Below, in pieces: positions 17,539 through 26,578 of a DNA stretch of 64,000 nt. The stretch is from assembly GCA_963705495.1 (NCBI GenBank), contig CAVPJQ010000008.1, positions 335,080-399,079 of the forward strand, in the 5' to 3' direction. Each line of letters opens with the position of its first letter. Position 1 is the stretch's first letter. Under the pieces are notes generated by a model. It was not told the DNA's origin and made no database searches. It was given only the letters and a program-made list of their open reading frames with translations. Source of the stretch: DATBVX01 sp963705495. GTDB taxonomy: Bacteria > Pseudomonadota > Gammaproteobacteria > Steroidobacterales > Steroidobacteraceae. The position numbers and the translations under genes were made by a program.

Positions 17539-18651
17539 CTAGGGAATGCTGATGACGACTTTGCCGAAGAGGCTCCCCGAGTCCATGTAGGTGAATGCCG
17601 CAGCGGCGTCGTCGAACTTGAATTCCTTGTCGATCACCGGTCGCAACTGGTGTTCGCCGATGAATGTGTTCATGGCCTCGAAGTCGGCTCGTGAGCCGAC
17701 GTAGATGCCGCTCGCGCGCAGATTCCGCATGGCCAGGAGCCCGACGGGCAGCTGCCCATTCCAGCCGGAAAGTCCGCCGATCAGGGCGAGGTGGCCGCCG
17801 AGCGCCGTACTGCCAACCGCCTTCCCGATGGTCTGCTCTCCACCGACTTCGAGCACCTGGTCGACGCCGTGGCCTTCCGTCAGCTTCATCACCAGCTGGT
17901 CCCAGTCCGCATGCGACTTGTAGTTGATCGTCTGCCACGCGCCGAGTTTTTTCGCGCGCTCGAGCTTGCTGTCGCTGCTGCTGGTGATGATCGGCTTGGC
18001 GCCGGCCGCTGCGGCGAACTGCAGACCGAACACCGACACACCGCCGGTGCCTTCGAGCAGCACGAAATCACCGGGCTGAAGATTGCCGCGCGTGAACAGG
18101 CCGTTCCACGCGGTGACGCCGGCACACGGGAGCGTCGCCGCCTCTTCGAAGCTCAAATGCTCCGGGATTCGGACCAGTCCGTCCTCGTTGAGCACGACGT
18201 ACTGCGACAGCATGCCGTCGATCGCGCCGCCGAGCGCCGAGGGCTGGGTATTGGCGTCGGCTTTTCCGCTCAGCCAGCGCTGAAAGAAAATCGCGGCCAC
18301 GCGATCACCGACCTTGACCCGGCTGACTTGCGGACCGACGGCTGCGACCTCGCCGGCGCCATCCGACAGCGGTACCCTTCCAGAAAGATCGCCGGGCCCG
18401 TACTGACCTGCCAGTACGTAGAGGTCACGCCGGTTGAGCGAGGTCGCCCGCACCCGCACCAATACCTCGCGCGCGCCCGGCTTTGGCACGCTCGTCTCTT
18501 TCTGAACGAGTCGATAACCCTGCTCCGTCTTTTCGAGCCGGTACTGGCGCATGTGCGTGGCCTCGCTAGCGCGTGAGGCAGCGAATGTGATGAGCGGTAC
18601 GAAAAACAGGAGCGATGACAGTGCAACGGACCACCGACGACACTGCGACAT
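17539..18651 (-). CDS. zinc-free medium-chain dehydrogenase/quinone-oxidoreductase family, with signal peptide
   Basis: 370 residues from ATG 18651, which has AGGAG seven bases upstream. The first 31 residues form a Sec-type signal (RRW, then SVALSSLLFFVPLITFAAS). From about residue 34 a full MDR enzyme follows: VLVRVRATSLNRRDLYVLAGQYG, LSDGAGEVAAVG, LPCAGVTAWNGLF, then the nucleotide fold LLEGTGGVSVFGLQFA. The catalytic zinc ligands of alcohol dehydrogenases are absent, so it resembles quinone reductase. Export of an NAD(P)H enzyme is unusual. A start at 18552 would give a cytoplasmic enzyme, but its GAGG is weaker. The substrate is unknown. Confidence 0.8.
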   Translation of the reverse strand: MSQCRRWSVALSSLLFFVPLITFAASRASEATHMRQYRLEKTEQGYRLVQKETSVPKPGAREVLVRVRATSLNRRDLYVLAGQYGPGDLSGRVPLSDGAGEVAAVGPQVSRVKVGDRVAAIFFQRWLSGKADANTQPSALGGAIDGMLSQYVVLNEDGLVRIPEHLSFEEAATLPCAGVTAWNGLFTRGNLQPGDFVLLEGTGGVSVFGLQFAAAAGAKPIITSSSDSKLERAKKLGAWQTINYKSHADWDQLVMKLTEGHGVDQVLEVGGEQTIGKAVGSTALGGHLALIGGLSGWNGQLPVGLLAMRNLRASGIYVGSRADFEAMNTFIGEHQLRPVIDKEFKFDDAAAAFTYMDSGSLFGKVVISIP

Positions 18652-18681
18652 GCGAACGCTCCTGATCAACCGTCCTCGCGA

Positions 18682-18900
18682 TCATTCCTTCTTCAGGTCT
18701 TCCTCAACTTGCTCGGCACCCTCCTTGACGTCCTGGCCAGCCTCTTTCATCGCGTCTCCAGCATCTTGCGCGCCTTCCTTGACCTGCGCGGCTGCTTCAT
18801 CGATCTTCTCGCCCGCTTGTTCTGCAGAGCCTTTCTTCTCGCAGCCGGCCAGGCCCAGCAACAGGCCCATGGCCAGCAATCCGGCGATCCGGTATTTCAT
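18682..18900 (-). CDS. small Ala/Glu/Lys-rich lipoprotein
   Basis: 72 residues. AGGGAG lies six bases before the ATG. The lipoprotein signal is short and clear (LLAMGLLLGLAGC, cysteine C20). The mature part is an amphipathic helix built of imperfect repeats of about 11 residues (AGEKIDEAAAQVKEGAQDAGDAM, written in two heptad-like blocks), similar in character to small CsbD- or YtxH-like stress proteins, though I cannot assign a family. It lies between the MDR gene and the AttH-type gene, same strand. Confidence 0.75.
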   Translation of the reverse strand: MKYRIAGLLAMGLLLGLAGCEKKGSAEQAGEKIDEAAAQVKEGAQDAGDAMKEAGQDVKEGAEQVEEDLKKE

Positions 18901-18927
18901 GACAATCTCCCTTGGTTCGTGAGGGAA

Positions 18928-20115
18928 TTATTTTCCCTGGGGCGCGCGTATTCTGGCATCGATGGGGGCATTTGCGTATCCCGTCAGCTCGACATAGCCA
19001 CGTCCGCGCAGCGCAGCGCCGCTGCGGCTGCCGGCCACGTCGACCGCGCCCTCCCAGTATCGCGGTGTGGTGTCGAGTTCCTGGTCTGCGAGCACCGGCT
19101 GCAACTGCACCTCGAGCCCGAGGGTCGGCACCTGTAGCTGCCACTCGGCGGGATAAACGCCTCCGCGCGGACTCTGCCACTGCCCGCTAACCGAGACTCG
19201 CACATCCTGATCCCGCAAGGAGCGCGCGATACCGGAGGCATCGACGTAGGTGCCGGCGCTCGCCGGGTCGCGCGTGCCGTCGGTGCGACGTAGTGAGTAG
19301 AACATCAGGGAGCTGCCGTCATCGAGTTGCAACGCGAACCAGTCCCACCCGGGCTGATCCGGTGCCAGGCCATCGCTCCCCCATTCGCGGTCCAACCACG
19401 CGCTACCAGTGACTTCAAGACTGTCAGGATCGCGACCCAGAGTGCCGCGAACCGTGAGACGAGGGACTGAATAGTAGTAACTTGCCGCCGATCCGCTGGC
19501 CGATTTACGGCTCAAGCCCTGATCCCCGTTCAGCACCGGTTCCAGATCAGGACGCAGCTCGAGCTCGAGCCGATAAGGCGCTTCGTGCGCGCGCAGCGCC
19601 CATGGCTGACGCGAATCACCAGGCACGGTGAGCGACCAGTCGTCGAGCCAGATGCGTAACGGCACACCACCGGCACCCGCGAGCCCTAGCGCATCACGCG
19701 CAAATCGTTCGCTGGAGTGAAACACCCGATGCTCGAGATCCGTGATTGCGAAGTGAGCGGCGTACAGTTGTTTCGTGCGCCAGCGCGACTCACCGCCGCG
19801 CAGAGGCTCTGAAGGCGGCACGAGCGCAAGGCGGAAGAACGTCAGCTCGAATCCGAACCGCTGGCCATTCTCGGCATCGAGATGCCCGGTGAAATACCAC
19901 CACTCGTGGCGAAAGTCGTTGTGCGGGCCATGATCCGCGGGGAACTCGAAGCGGCGCGGGGTGAGGGCATGCGTGTACTCGCCCACACTGTCGGTGTCGA
20001 GGACCGCTTCGAGACGCGGAGCGGAAGGCGCACGCGGCACCTCACTGCGATCCGGCGCCGGCGCGCACGCCACTGCCAACAGCGCCAGTACCGCGGGCAG
20101 GGCGATGCGCATCAT
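18928..20115 (-). CDS. AttH/CrtC-type lipocalin-like lipoprotein
   Basis: 395 residues. A lipoprotein-like signal (LPAVLALLAVACAP) precedes the AttH/carotenoid 1,2-hydratase fold: PADHGPHNDFRHEWWYFTGHLDAENGQRFGFELTFFR, shown here in part, is the family hallmark around residues 58-95. Later come WLDREWGSDG and WDWFALQLDDGSSLMFY. Homologues are encoded beside an ABC transporter of the LolCDE/MacB kind, as here, and are presumed to handle a lipid or lipophilic substrate at the envelope. Its start overlaps the permease stop (ATGATG, with TGA inside), so it is the third gene of that operon. Confidence 0.85.
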   Translation of the reverse strand: MMRIALPAVLALLAVACAPAPDRSEVPRAPSAPRLEAVLDTDSVGEYTHALTPRRFEFPADHGPHNDFRHEWWYFTGHLDAENGQRFGFELTFFRLALVPPSEPLRGGESRWRTKQLYAAHFAITDLEHRVFHSSERFARDALGLAGAGGVPLRIWLDDWSLTVPGDSRQPWALRAHEAPYRLELELRPDLEPVLNGDQGLSRKSASGSAASYYYSVPRLTVRGTLGRDPDSLEVTGSAWLDREWGSDGLAPDQPGWDWFALQLDDGSSLMFYSLRRTDGTRDPASAGTYVDASGIARSLRDQDVRVSVSGQWQSPRGGVYPAEWQLQVPTLGLEVQLQPVLADQELDTTPRYWEGAVDVAGSRSGAALRGRGYVELTGYANAPIDARIRAPQGK

Positions 20116-22637
20116 TCCTCGCGCAGGCCGGCTGCGAGCCGCGGGCTCGCGGCGCGCAGTGCAGGGTAGAGACTAGCGAGGACCGCGGCCGCGATCGCGA
20201 TCAGCAGCGCATTGACGATCGGTCCGCCACTCACGTGCAGGTCGATATGCCAGCCGAAGGCGCGTCGATTGATCACCAGCACCAGCACTGCTGCCGTGAG
20301 CAGACCGGCTGGAATGGCAGCCAGGCCGGCAACGAGCCCGAGCAGCAACGCCTGCACGCTGATCAAAGCACTTGCACCACGCGGCGTGAGCCCGAGGGCG
20401 CGAAGCAGCGCCGTCTGTCGCGATCGTTCCAGGCCGTGAGCCAGCAACGCCGCAAACAAGCCCAGCATTGCGACGATCGCCGCGAGCCAGTAGAGCACGC
20501 TCGTGATTGCGAACGTGCGCTCGAAGATGTCCATCGACAGTTCGCGCAGTTCGCGGCCGGAGCGGATGAGCAGCGCCTGACTGGTGCGCGTGGACTCACG
20601 AACCGCGTCGATCACCTTCTGGTCCGGGTATCCCGCGCGCAGATACAGTCCAAGAGACGTCACTGCTTCGTCGTGCCAGATCCGCAGGTAATGCGCCCGA
20701 TGCATCAACACCGTGCCGCGATCGCTGCCGTACTCGCGGTAGATCCCCGCCACGGCGAAGGAGCGCCAGCCACTTGGTGTACGCAGCGATATGGAACTCC
20801 CCACCTTCACCGCATTGCGGTACGCAAAGGATTCGGACACGAGCAGCGCGCCGGTATTGAAGGCGCTCCAGACATCCCGGGGCTGTCCGGCGACCAGCGT
20901 GATCCCCTCGAAACTGTGAGTCGCCGGTTGCAGCGCATCGAGCAGTATCGGACCGGGCACTGAATCGACGCTGACCCGGCGGCCGGCGCTGTGCTCCACG
21001 ATGCCGGGAACCGCGAGCAGCCGTGCCACCACGTCGGGCTCGATCGAACGCTCGGGCCGCGCAAATCCCGGTCCCGGCGCCGTGATGTAGACATCGGCTC
21101 GCAGCGTGCGCGTGAGCCAGGCCTCCAGTGAGCTGCGAAAGCTCGACACCATCACGGCAATGCCGATGGTCGCGCTGATTGCCACACTCAGCGCCGCGAC
21201 CGCAATGCCTGTTCGACTGAGCGAGCTGGCTGCACCGGTGAGCGCAAGTCGCCAGGTTGCGCCCATGCGATCGGCTGCGAATGCGGAAGCGAAGCTCGCG
21301 CCACGCAGCAGCGCGGGCGCGAGAAACGCGACGCTCAGCAGCAGAAGCAGCAGCGCTGCGAAGCCCACGAGCAAACTGCGGCTGGGAAGGAGCGCGAGCG
21401 ATCCCCCGGCGATGACCAGGCCGGCGCTCGCGAAGGCGAGCGCGCTTGCACCGTGTGAGGCACGCGCTTCGAGCACCGAACGGCGCCAGCCCAGGTTGGG
21501 TGGGGATCGTGCGGCCTCCAGGCCCGGTGCCAGGGCTGCGATGACGGCAACGCCAATCCCGAGCGCAACTGCGATGCCGATTGACCACGGATCGACTGAG
21601 AGTTCGCGAACCGACAGCACGAAATACAGATCATTTATCGTGCGCGAGACCATGAGAAGGAGTGCGCGCGCGAGCTCGACACCGGCTGCCACGCCGAGCA
21701 AAGCACCCAGCGATCCAAGTGCCGCAGCCTCCAGCACCAGGACAGTCAGCACCTCGGTCCGCGTGACGCCGAGTGCGCGCAGCGTGCTGATCAATTCACG
21801 CCGCTGCACCACCGCGAAGCTGGCGCTGTTGAAGATCAGGAACGCGCTCACCAGCAGCGCGAGCAGGCTCAAGGCATGCAGGTTGGTCGTGAACGCGGCG
21901 GTCAGGCCCGAGAGCTCGCCGCTGCGCTGAGAGCTGGCTGTCACCCGCACATCGGCCGGCAGGAGCGCTTGCAGTGCGCGCAGCTGGCGGGCTCCAGGCT
22001 CGCCTTCTGTCACGCGTACGTCGATCCGCGAGAGACGTCCCAAGGCCCCAAACCACTCCTGCGCCGTCGCGATGTCGACGATCAGGACGCTGTCGAGCCC
22101 GGGCCGATCGTCGAGAGTCGCGAACAGTTTCCCCTGGTATTCGGTGCCGGCAATCTGGAGGCGAAATGGTGTGTGGGTACTCAAGCCGAGCGCCGCGACG
22201 CTGGCACGCGACGCCAGCGCCATCCCCGGCTCGTTCATCCATTGCCGCAATGAGCCCATGCTTGCGCCACCCGGCAGGGCACTGAACTCACGCACGCGCG
22301 AGTCAGCGAGCATGTCGATCCCGAGCACGAGAACGCTGCGCCCGGCCACTTCGGCGTAGCCATCCACTACCGGTGCAAGCTCGATCCCCAGGCCCTGTAT
22401 CCGCAGGCGCGCGTACAGGGCTTCGTCGAGACCAGTCGGGCCGCCGAGAACCTGATGAGTCGCGCGACCGTTCACAGTCTCGACCGACAGCCGCAATGCC
22501 CGCTCGGCACTTCGGGCAGCGAGATCGATGGCGGTGACGGTGGCCACGCCCAACCCCAGCCCGAGGACGGTGAGAAGCAGTTGCGCTGGGTGGCGCAGCA
22601 GGTGCCGCGCCGAGGCGCGCCAAAGCAGCGCGGTCAC
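20112..22637 (-). CDS. FtsX-family ABC transporter permease
   Basis: 841 residues, about twice the size of LolC: two FtsX modules in one chain. A first membrane helix (LLLTVLGLGLGVATVTAIDLAARS) is followed by a periplasmic domain (about 40-260), a block of helices (about 265-440), then a second helix/periplasmic unit (485-700) and a final group of helices (720-835). This is the plan of the large YbbP/AttF-G-type permeases acting as extruders or lipoprotein/lipid movers rather than importers. It overlaps the ATPase gene by four bases and the AttH-type gene by four, so all three should be made together. Confidence 0.88.
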   Translation of the reverse strand: MTALLWRASARHLLRHPAQLLLTVLGLGLGVATVTAIDLAARSAERALRLSVETVNGRATHQVLGGPTGLDEALYARLRIQGLGIELAPVVDGYAEVAGRSVLVLGIDMLADSRVREFSALPGGASMGSLRQWMNEPGMALASRASVAALGLSTHTPFRLQIAGTEYQGKLFATLDDRPGLDSVLIVDIATAQEWFGALGRLSRIDVRVTEGEPGARQLRALQALLPADVRVTASSQRSGELSGLTAAFTTNLHALSLLALLVSAFLIFNSASFAVVQRRELISTLRALGVTRTEVLTVLVLEAAALGSLGALLGVAAGVELARALLLMVSRTINDLYFVLSVRELSVDPWSIGIAVALGIGVAVIAALAPGLEAARSPPNLGWRRSVLEARASHGASALAFASAGLVIAGGSLALLPSRSLLVGFAALLLLLLSVAFLAPALLRGASFASAFAADRMGATWRLALTGAASSLSRTGIAVAALSVAISATIGIAVMVSSFRSSLEAWLTRTLRADVYITAPGPGFARPERSIEPDVVARLLAVPGIVEHSAGRRVSVDSVPGPILLDALQPATHSFEGITLVAGQPRDVWSAFNTGALLVSESFAYRNAVKVGSSISLRTPSGWRSFAVAGIYREYGSDRGTVLMHRAHYLRIWHDEAVTSLGLYLRAGYPDQKVIDAVRESTRTSQALLIRSGRELRELSMDIFERTFAITSVLYWLAAIVAMLGLFAALLAHGLERSRQTALLRALGLTPRGASALISVQALLLGLVAGLAAIPAGLLTAAVLVLVINRRAFGWHIDLHVSGGPIVNALLIAIAAAVLASLYPALRAASPRLAAGLREE

Positions 22638-23308
22638 GACGCGAGCTCGTGAAGCTGGCCGTCCCTGAGCTCGAGCACACGATCAGCCATGGCGCGCGGG
22701 ACCTGAGCGTGCGTGGCTAGGATGAGGGTCGAGCCCCTGCCGCGTACCAGCTCGCACATCAGCTCCTGGATCTGCTCTCCAGTCTGCGCGTCCAGATTGC
22801 CAGTCGGTTCATCCGCCAGCAGCAGCCGGGGCTCATGCACCAGCGCGCGCGCAATCGCGACGCGCTGCTGCTCACCGCCCGACAGTACGTCCGTGGCACT
22901 CGTGAGTCGTGCGCCGAGGCCAACCTGCTCCAGCAACTCGCGCGCTCGCCGCCGGGCGGGGGTTCCGCGCACGCCATCGAGCTCGAGCGCGAGGCGCACG
23001 TTCTCCTCGACATTGAGTGTGGGGATCAGGTTGAAGAACTGATAGACGAAGCCGACGTGACGACGCCGGAAGCGCGTGCGCTCGGGCTCCCGAAGCTCGG
23101 AAATCACCGCGCCGTCGAACTCGATCGCCCCGGAATCGGGAGCATCGATGCCGCTGATCAGGTTGAGGAGGGTGGACTTGCCGGATCCGCTGCGCCCAAC
23201 GATCGCTACGAATTCGCCATCCCTGATCTCGGCGTCGGCGCCCTCGAGCACCCGGTGCAGGCGTTCGCCTTCACGAAAGCTTCGACACACGGCGCGCAGC
23301 TTGAGCAC
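22634..23308 (-). CDS. ABC transporter ATP-binding protein (MacB/LolD type)
   Basis: 224 residues from a GTG at 23308, the usual length of LolD/MacB-type ATPases. The frame continues upstream to 23458, but that extension has no homology-like character. Walker A GRSGSGKST, Q-loop QFFNLIPTLNVEENV, signature LSGGEQQRVAIARAL, Walker B LLLADEPTGNLD and the H-loop THAQ are all intact. It should power the adjacent FtsX permease. GGATGG lies just upstream of the GTG. The start is the least certain part. Confidence 0.88.
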   Translation of the reverse strand: MLKLRAVCRSFREGERLHRVLEGADAEIRDGEFVAIVGRSGSGKSTLLNLISGIDAPDSGAIEFDGAVISELREPERTRFRRRHVGFVYQFFNLIPTLNVEENVRLALELDGVRGTPARRRARELLEQVGLGARLTSATDVLSGGEQQRVAIARALVHEPRLLLADEPTGNLDAQTGEQIQELMCELVRGRGSTLILATHAQVPRAMADRVLELRDGQLHELAS

Positions 23309-23492
23309 ATTCCATCCATATCCGTCGTTAGACGCGCACTTATCGTCCCCGATCCACTTGGTCGGCCACAAGGCTGAACGCCGCGATCCGGTTGTCTTAA
23401 GGGTTTTCCGATCTGGCTGATGCACCGCGCGTGGGGGTATACGTAACGCCCGTAACATTTCGACTCAGATAATCGTGGCGGAGGATTCAGTC

Positions 23493-23765
23493 ATGGCAGA
23501 GCCGCGCAACCCCAACCAGAATTCGACACCCGCCAAGCCGAGTCGCATTCGCAAGCCAAAGGCCGCCAAGGCGACACCCGAAGTGCCGCCGGCCTCGGCC
23601 GAACTGACAAGCATCACGAAGAGCGATCGCCAGGCGATGATTGCAACCGCGGCGTATTACCGCGCCGAGAAGCGTCACTTCGCGCCGGGCAGCGAACTCG
23701 AGGACTGGACTGCCGCTGAAGCGGAAATTGATGCGCTCTTGATGCTGGGCGACCGGCATTCCTGA
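23493..23765 (+). CDS. DUF2934 domain protein
   Basis: 90 residues from ATG 23493, with GGAGG eight bases upstream; a GTG at 23475 is less likely. The first half is a basic, Pro/Ala/Lys-rich tail. The second half (SDRQAMIATAAYYRAEKR, then LEDWTAAEAEIDALL) is the DUF2934 pattern, a short helical module of unknown function found in many proteobacterial genomes. It stands alone, divergent from the ABC operon. A 12-base palindrome (23762-23773) covers its stop codon. Confidence 0.75.
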   Translation: MAEPRNPNQNSTPAKPSRIRKPKAAKATPEVPPASAELTSITKSDRQAMIATAAYYRAEKRHFAPGSELEDWTAAEAEIDALLMLGDRHS

Positions 23766-23793
23766 TCGATCAGTTCGTATGGACCGATGAATC

Positions 23794-23815
23794 CCCTGAC
23801 GTGTGGGTGTCAGGG
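23794..23815 (+). terminator. possible hairpin terminator after DUF2934 gene
   Basis: CCCTGAC and GTCAGGG pair over an eight-base loop, 29 bases after the stop. No run of T follows, so it may terminate weakly, or shield the promoter of the GH3 gene that starts just downstream. Confidence 0.35.
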
Positions 23816-23841
23816 CCCGTTCCCTGGGCGCTGTTGGAAAA

Positions 23842-23857
23842 TTGACAGCGTTGTCAA
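23842..23857. promoter_or_regulatory. LacI-family operator overlapping the GH3 promoter
   Basis: TTGACAGCGTTGTCAA is an almost perfect 16-base palindrome with the CG centre typical of LacI-family operators. Its left half is a perfect -35 box (TTGACA). The same site occurs before glucokinase (27633-27648), and a LacI-type gene lies between the two. A repressor bound here would block RNA polymerase directly. The matching -10 is poor (around 23865), so the exact transcription start is not clear. Confidence 0.75.
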
Positions 23858-23942
23858 AGCCATGTGATCCTCGCGCGCGCTTGGCGTCTCATCAAGACAA
23901 ACTATTCGCAGGCGGCTGGCTTCGGTGAACCTGAATTCCGCG

Positions 23943-26516
23943 ATGAGTATTTCATGTCGGCGGACCGCCGCCATCCTGTGCGCGGTCCTCCCGCTCGGGT
24001 CCTTGGGCTGCACGTCGCGCGATGCCGCCGACCCGAAACGTGCTGTCGCACAGGCGCCAGTTGCCCCGGGCACGGCGCATCCCTCGCTTTGGCCCGAAAC
24101 CAAGAGCCCTTTGCCGCCTGACGCCGCACTCGAGCAGCGCATCACGCAGCTGCTCACTTCAATGTCGCTCGAAGACAAGGTAGGGCAAATCATCCAGGCG
24201 GACGTCGCCAGCGTAACGCCTGAAGAGGTGCATCGTTACCGGCTCGGGTCAGTGCTCAACGGTGGCAACTCAGGCCCGGGCGGCGATGACTTCGCGCCGG
24301 CACCCGCGTGGCTGGCCGCCGCCGATGCGTATTACCTCGCGTCCGTGGACAAGAGCGACGGCGCGGCGGGGATTCCGGTCCTTTGGGGTCTGGACGCGGT
24401 GCACGGTCACGCGAACATCATCGGGGCCACGATTTTTCCTCACAACATTGCACTCGGCGCGACGCACGACGTGGAGCTCATCCGCGAGATTGGTGCCGTC
24501 ACTGCCAAAGAGATGCGTGTCACCGGCCAGGAGTGGAATTTCGGCCCGACGCTCGCGGTGGTTCGCGACGATCGCTGGGGGCGCACCTACGAGTCGTACT
24601 CGGAGGACCCCGAAATCGTGCGCTCCTTCGCCGCCGCGATGGTGACCGGCTTGCAGGGTGAGCCGGGCAGCGCAGACTTCCTGCGTCCACCGCACGTGAT
24701 TTCCACCGCCAAGCACTTCCTCGGTGACGGCGGAACCGCCGAGGGTCGCGACCAGGGCGACAACCCGGCGAGCGAGTCGCAGTTGCGTGACATCCACGCC
24801 GCGGGATATCCCGCCGCAATCGCCGCCGGCGTGCAGTCGGTAATGGTGTCGTACTCGAGCTGGCAGGGCGTGAAGATGCACGGCAACGCCAGCCTCCTTA
24901 CCGACGTGCTGAAGGGGCGCATGGGATTTGATGGCATCGTCGTGAGTGACTGGAACGCTCACGGCCAGGTGCCCGGGTGCACGACGTTCAGTTGTCCGGC
25001 GGCGCTGATTGCCGGTCTTGACATGTTCATGGCACCCGACAGCTGGAAGCGGCTCTATGAGAACACGCTGTCGCAGGCACGTTCCGGCGAGGTTCCGGCC
25101 GCTCGACTCGACGATGCCGTGCGCCGCATCCTGCGCGTCAAGCTCCGATCTGGGCTGTTCGAGGCTGGCAAGCCGTCCTCGCGCCCGCTGGCGGGTCAGT
25201 TCGCACTCCTCGGGGCGCCAGAGCATCGTGCGGTAGCGCGCCGCGCGGTGCGTGAATCGCTCGTCCTGCTGAAAAACGCTGGGCAGGTGCTGCCCCTCAA
25301 TCCGCGGCAACGCGTCCTGGTCGCCGGTAATGGCGCCGACGACATCGCCAAGCAGTCGGGAGGCTGGACACTCTCGTGGCAGGGCACGGGCACGACGCGA
25401 TCCCAGTTTCCCAATGCTCAATCCATCTATGAAGGGATCCGCGCAGCCGTGAAGACGGCGGGCGGTGTCACCGAACTGAACAGTCAAGGCGCCTATGCCA
25501 CTCGACCCGATGTTGCGATTGTCGTGTTCGGCGAGAACCCGTACGCGGAATTTCAGGGTGATTTGCTCGATGTGGAATATTCACCCGGTGACAAGAGCGA
25601 TCTCGCTCTGCTGAAGAAACTCGGTGGCGAAGGCATTCCGGTGGTCGCGGTGTTCCTCTCCGGCCGGCCGCTCTGGGTGAATCCCGAGATCAATGCTTCG
25701 AGCGCGTTTGTGGCCGCCTGGCTTCCAGGATCGGAGGGCGGCGGCGTGGCGGATATGTTATTTCGCAAGCCGGATGGCAGCGTGAACCATGATTTCACTG
25801 GAAAGCTCTCGTTCTCATGGCCGCGAACTCCGAACCAGGTGAGCGTGAACACGGGCGACGGTGGCGAGAGTCCGCTGTTCGCGTACGGTTACGGTCTCAG
25901 CTATGCGAATTCCGTCGAGCTCGCACCGCTGTCGGAAGACGTGCCGCGCCGGGTTGCGGCGAGCATCGATTCGCGCACCTTCTTTGCCAAGGGCAGGCTC
26001 GGTCGTGGCTGGCGAATGTTCGTGCAGGAAGGCACTGGTCCGCGCATCGAACCCAGTGGCACACGGCGGGGCACCGATAGCGGGAGCCTCGAAGTCCTCG
26101 CCGAAGATCGCGCGGCGCAGGAGGATTCACGCGCGGTGCGCTGGAATGGCAGAGCGTCGGCGATATTTGGCATCGAGGGCGCCGCTCCGATCGATCTGCA
26201 GCGCGAGACGAACGGCGAACTGTCGCTGGCATTCGACTATCGCGTTACGGTCGCGCCGACCGCCGAGGTGCTGGTCTCGATCGAGTGTGGCATCGGATGC
26301 AAGGGCAGCGTACCCATCGGCCATGCGCTGAAGAGCACGCCACGCGCTGAGTGGCGCACCCTGAAAATCCTGCTGAGCTGCTTCCAGAGCGCGGGCGCAG
26401 ACATGAAGAAAGTCAGCGCTCCACTCGCGCTGGGCACGGCGGGAAAGCTGAGCCTGAGCATCACCAACGTGCGCCTGGAGACCGGCAAGGCCGACGTGCT
26501 CGCCTGCGCACGGTAA
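23943..26516 (+). CDS. glycoside hydrolase family 3 beta-glucosidase lipoprotein
   Basis: 857 residues from ATG 23943; a GTG at 23925 in the same frame is possible. Lipobox LGSLGC (C23), so the enzyme should be membrane-anchored, probably facing the periplasm or the surface. The GH3 barrel carries VLWGLDAVHGHANI, STAKHFLGDGG (the KH pair) and nucleophile Asp336 in GIVVSDWNAHG. The second alpha/beta domain (ESLVLLKNAGQVLPL, DVAIVVFGENPYAE, WLPGSEGGGVADML) supplies the acid/base. The last 190 residues fit the extra galactose-binding-like domain of exo-1,3/1,4-beta-glucanases such as ExoP. It releases glucose from beta-glucans, which the nearby glucokinase could phosphorylate. Confidence 0.92.
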   Translation: MSISCRRTAAILCAVLPLGSLGCTSRDAADPKRAVAQAPVAPGTAHPSLWPETKSPLPPDAALEQRITQLLTSMSLEDKVGQIIQADVASVTPEEVHRYRLGSVLNGGNSGPGGDDFAPAPAWLAAADAYYLASVDKSDGAAGIPVLWGLDAVHGHANIIGATIFPHNIALGATHDVELIREIGAVTAKEMRVTGQEWNFGPTLAVVRDDRWGRTYESYSEDPEIVRSFAAAMVTGLQGEPGSADFLRPPHVISTAKHFLGDGGTAEGRDQGDNPASESQLRDIHAAGYPAAIAAGVQSVMVSYSSWQGVKMHGNASLLTDVLKGRMGFDGIVVSDWNAHGQVPGCTTFSCPAALIAGLDMFMAPDSWKRLYENTLSQARSGEVPAARLDDAVRRILRVKLRSGLFEAGKPSSRPLAGQFALLGAPEHRAVARRAVRESLVLLKNAGQVLPLNPRQRVLVAGNGADDIAKQSGGWTLSWQGTGTTRSQFPNAQSIYEGIRAAVKTAGGVTELNSQGAYATRPDVAIVVFGENPYAEFQGDLLDVEYSPGDKSDLALLKKLGGEGIPVVAVFLSGRPLWVNPEINASSAFVAAWLPGSEGGGVADMLFRKPDGSVNHDFTGKLSFSWPRTPNQVSVNTGDGGESPLFAYGYGLSYANSVELAPLSEDVPRRVAASIDSRTFFAKGRLGRGWRMFVQEGTGPRIEPSGTRRGTDSGSLEVLAEDRAAQEDSRAVRWNGRASAIFGIEGAAPIDLQRETNGELSLAFDYRVTVAPTAEVLVSIECGIGCKGSVPIGHALKSTPRAEWRTLKILLSCFQSAGADMKKVSAPLALGTAGKLSLSITNVRLETGKADVLACAR

Positions 26517-26578
26517 GTGCGCGGAGCGCTGATATGCGCGCTAGACTCGATGCTTCATTGCGCGCCGAATAAGCACAT

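Noticed and set aside
24270..25487. Open frame of 405 codons antisense to the GH3 gene
   Set aside because: No motif and fully covered by a catalytic domain with intact active site on the other strand.
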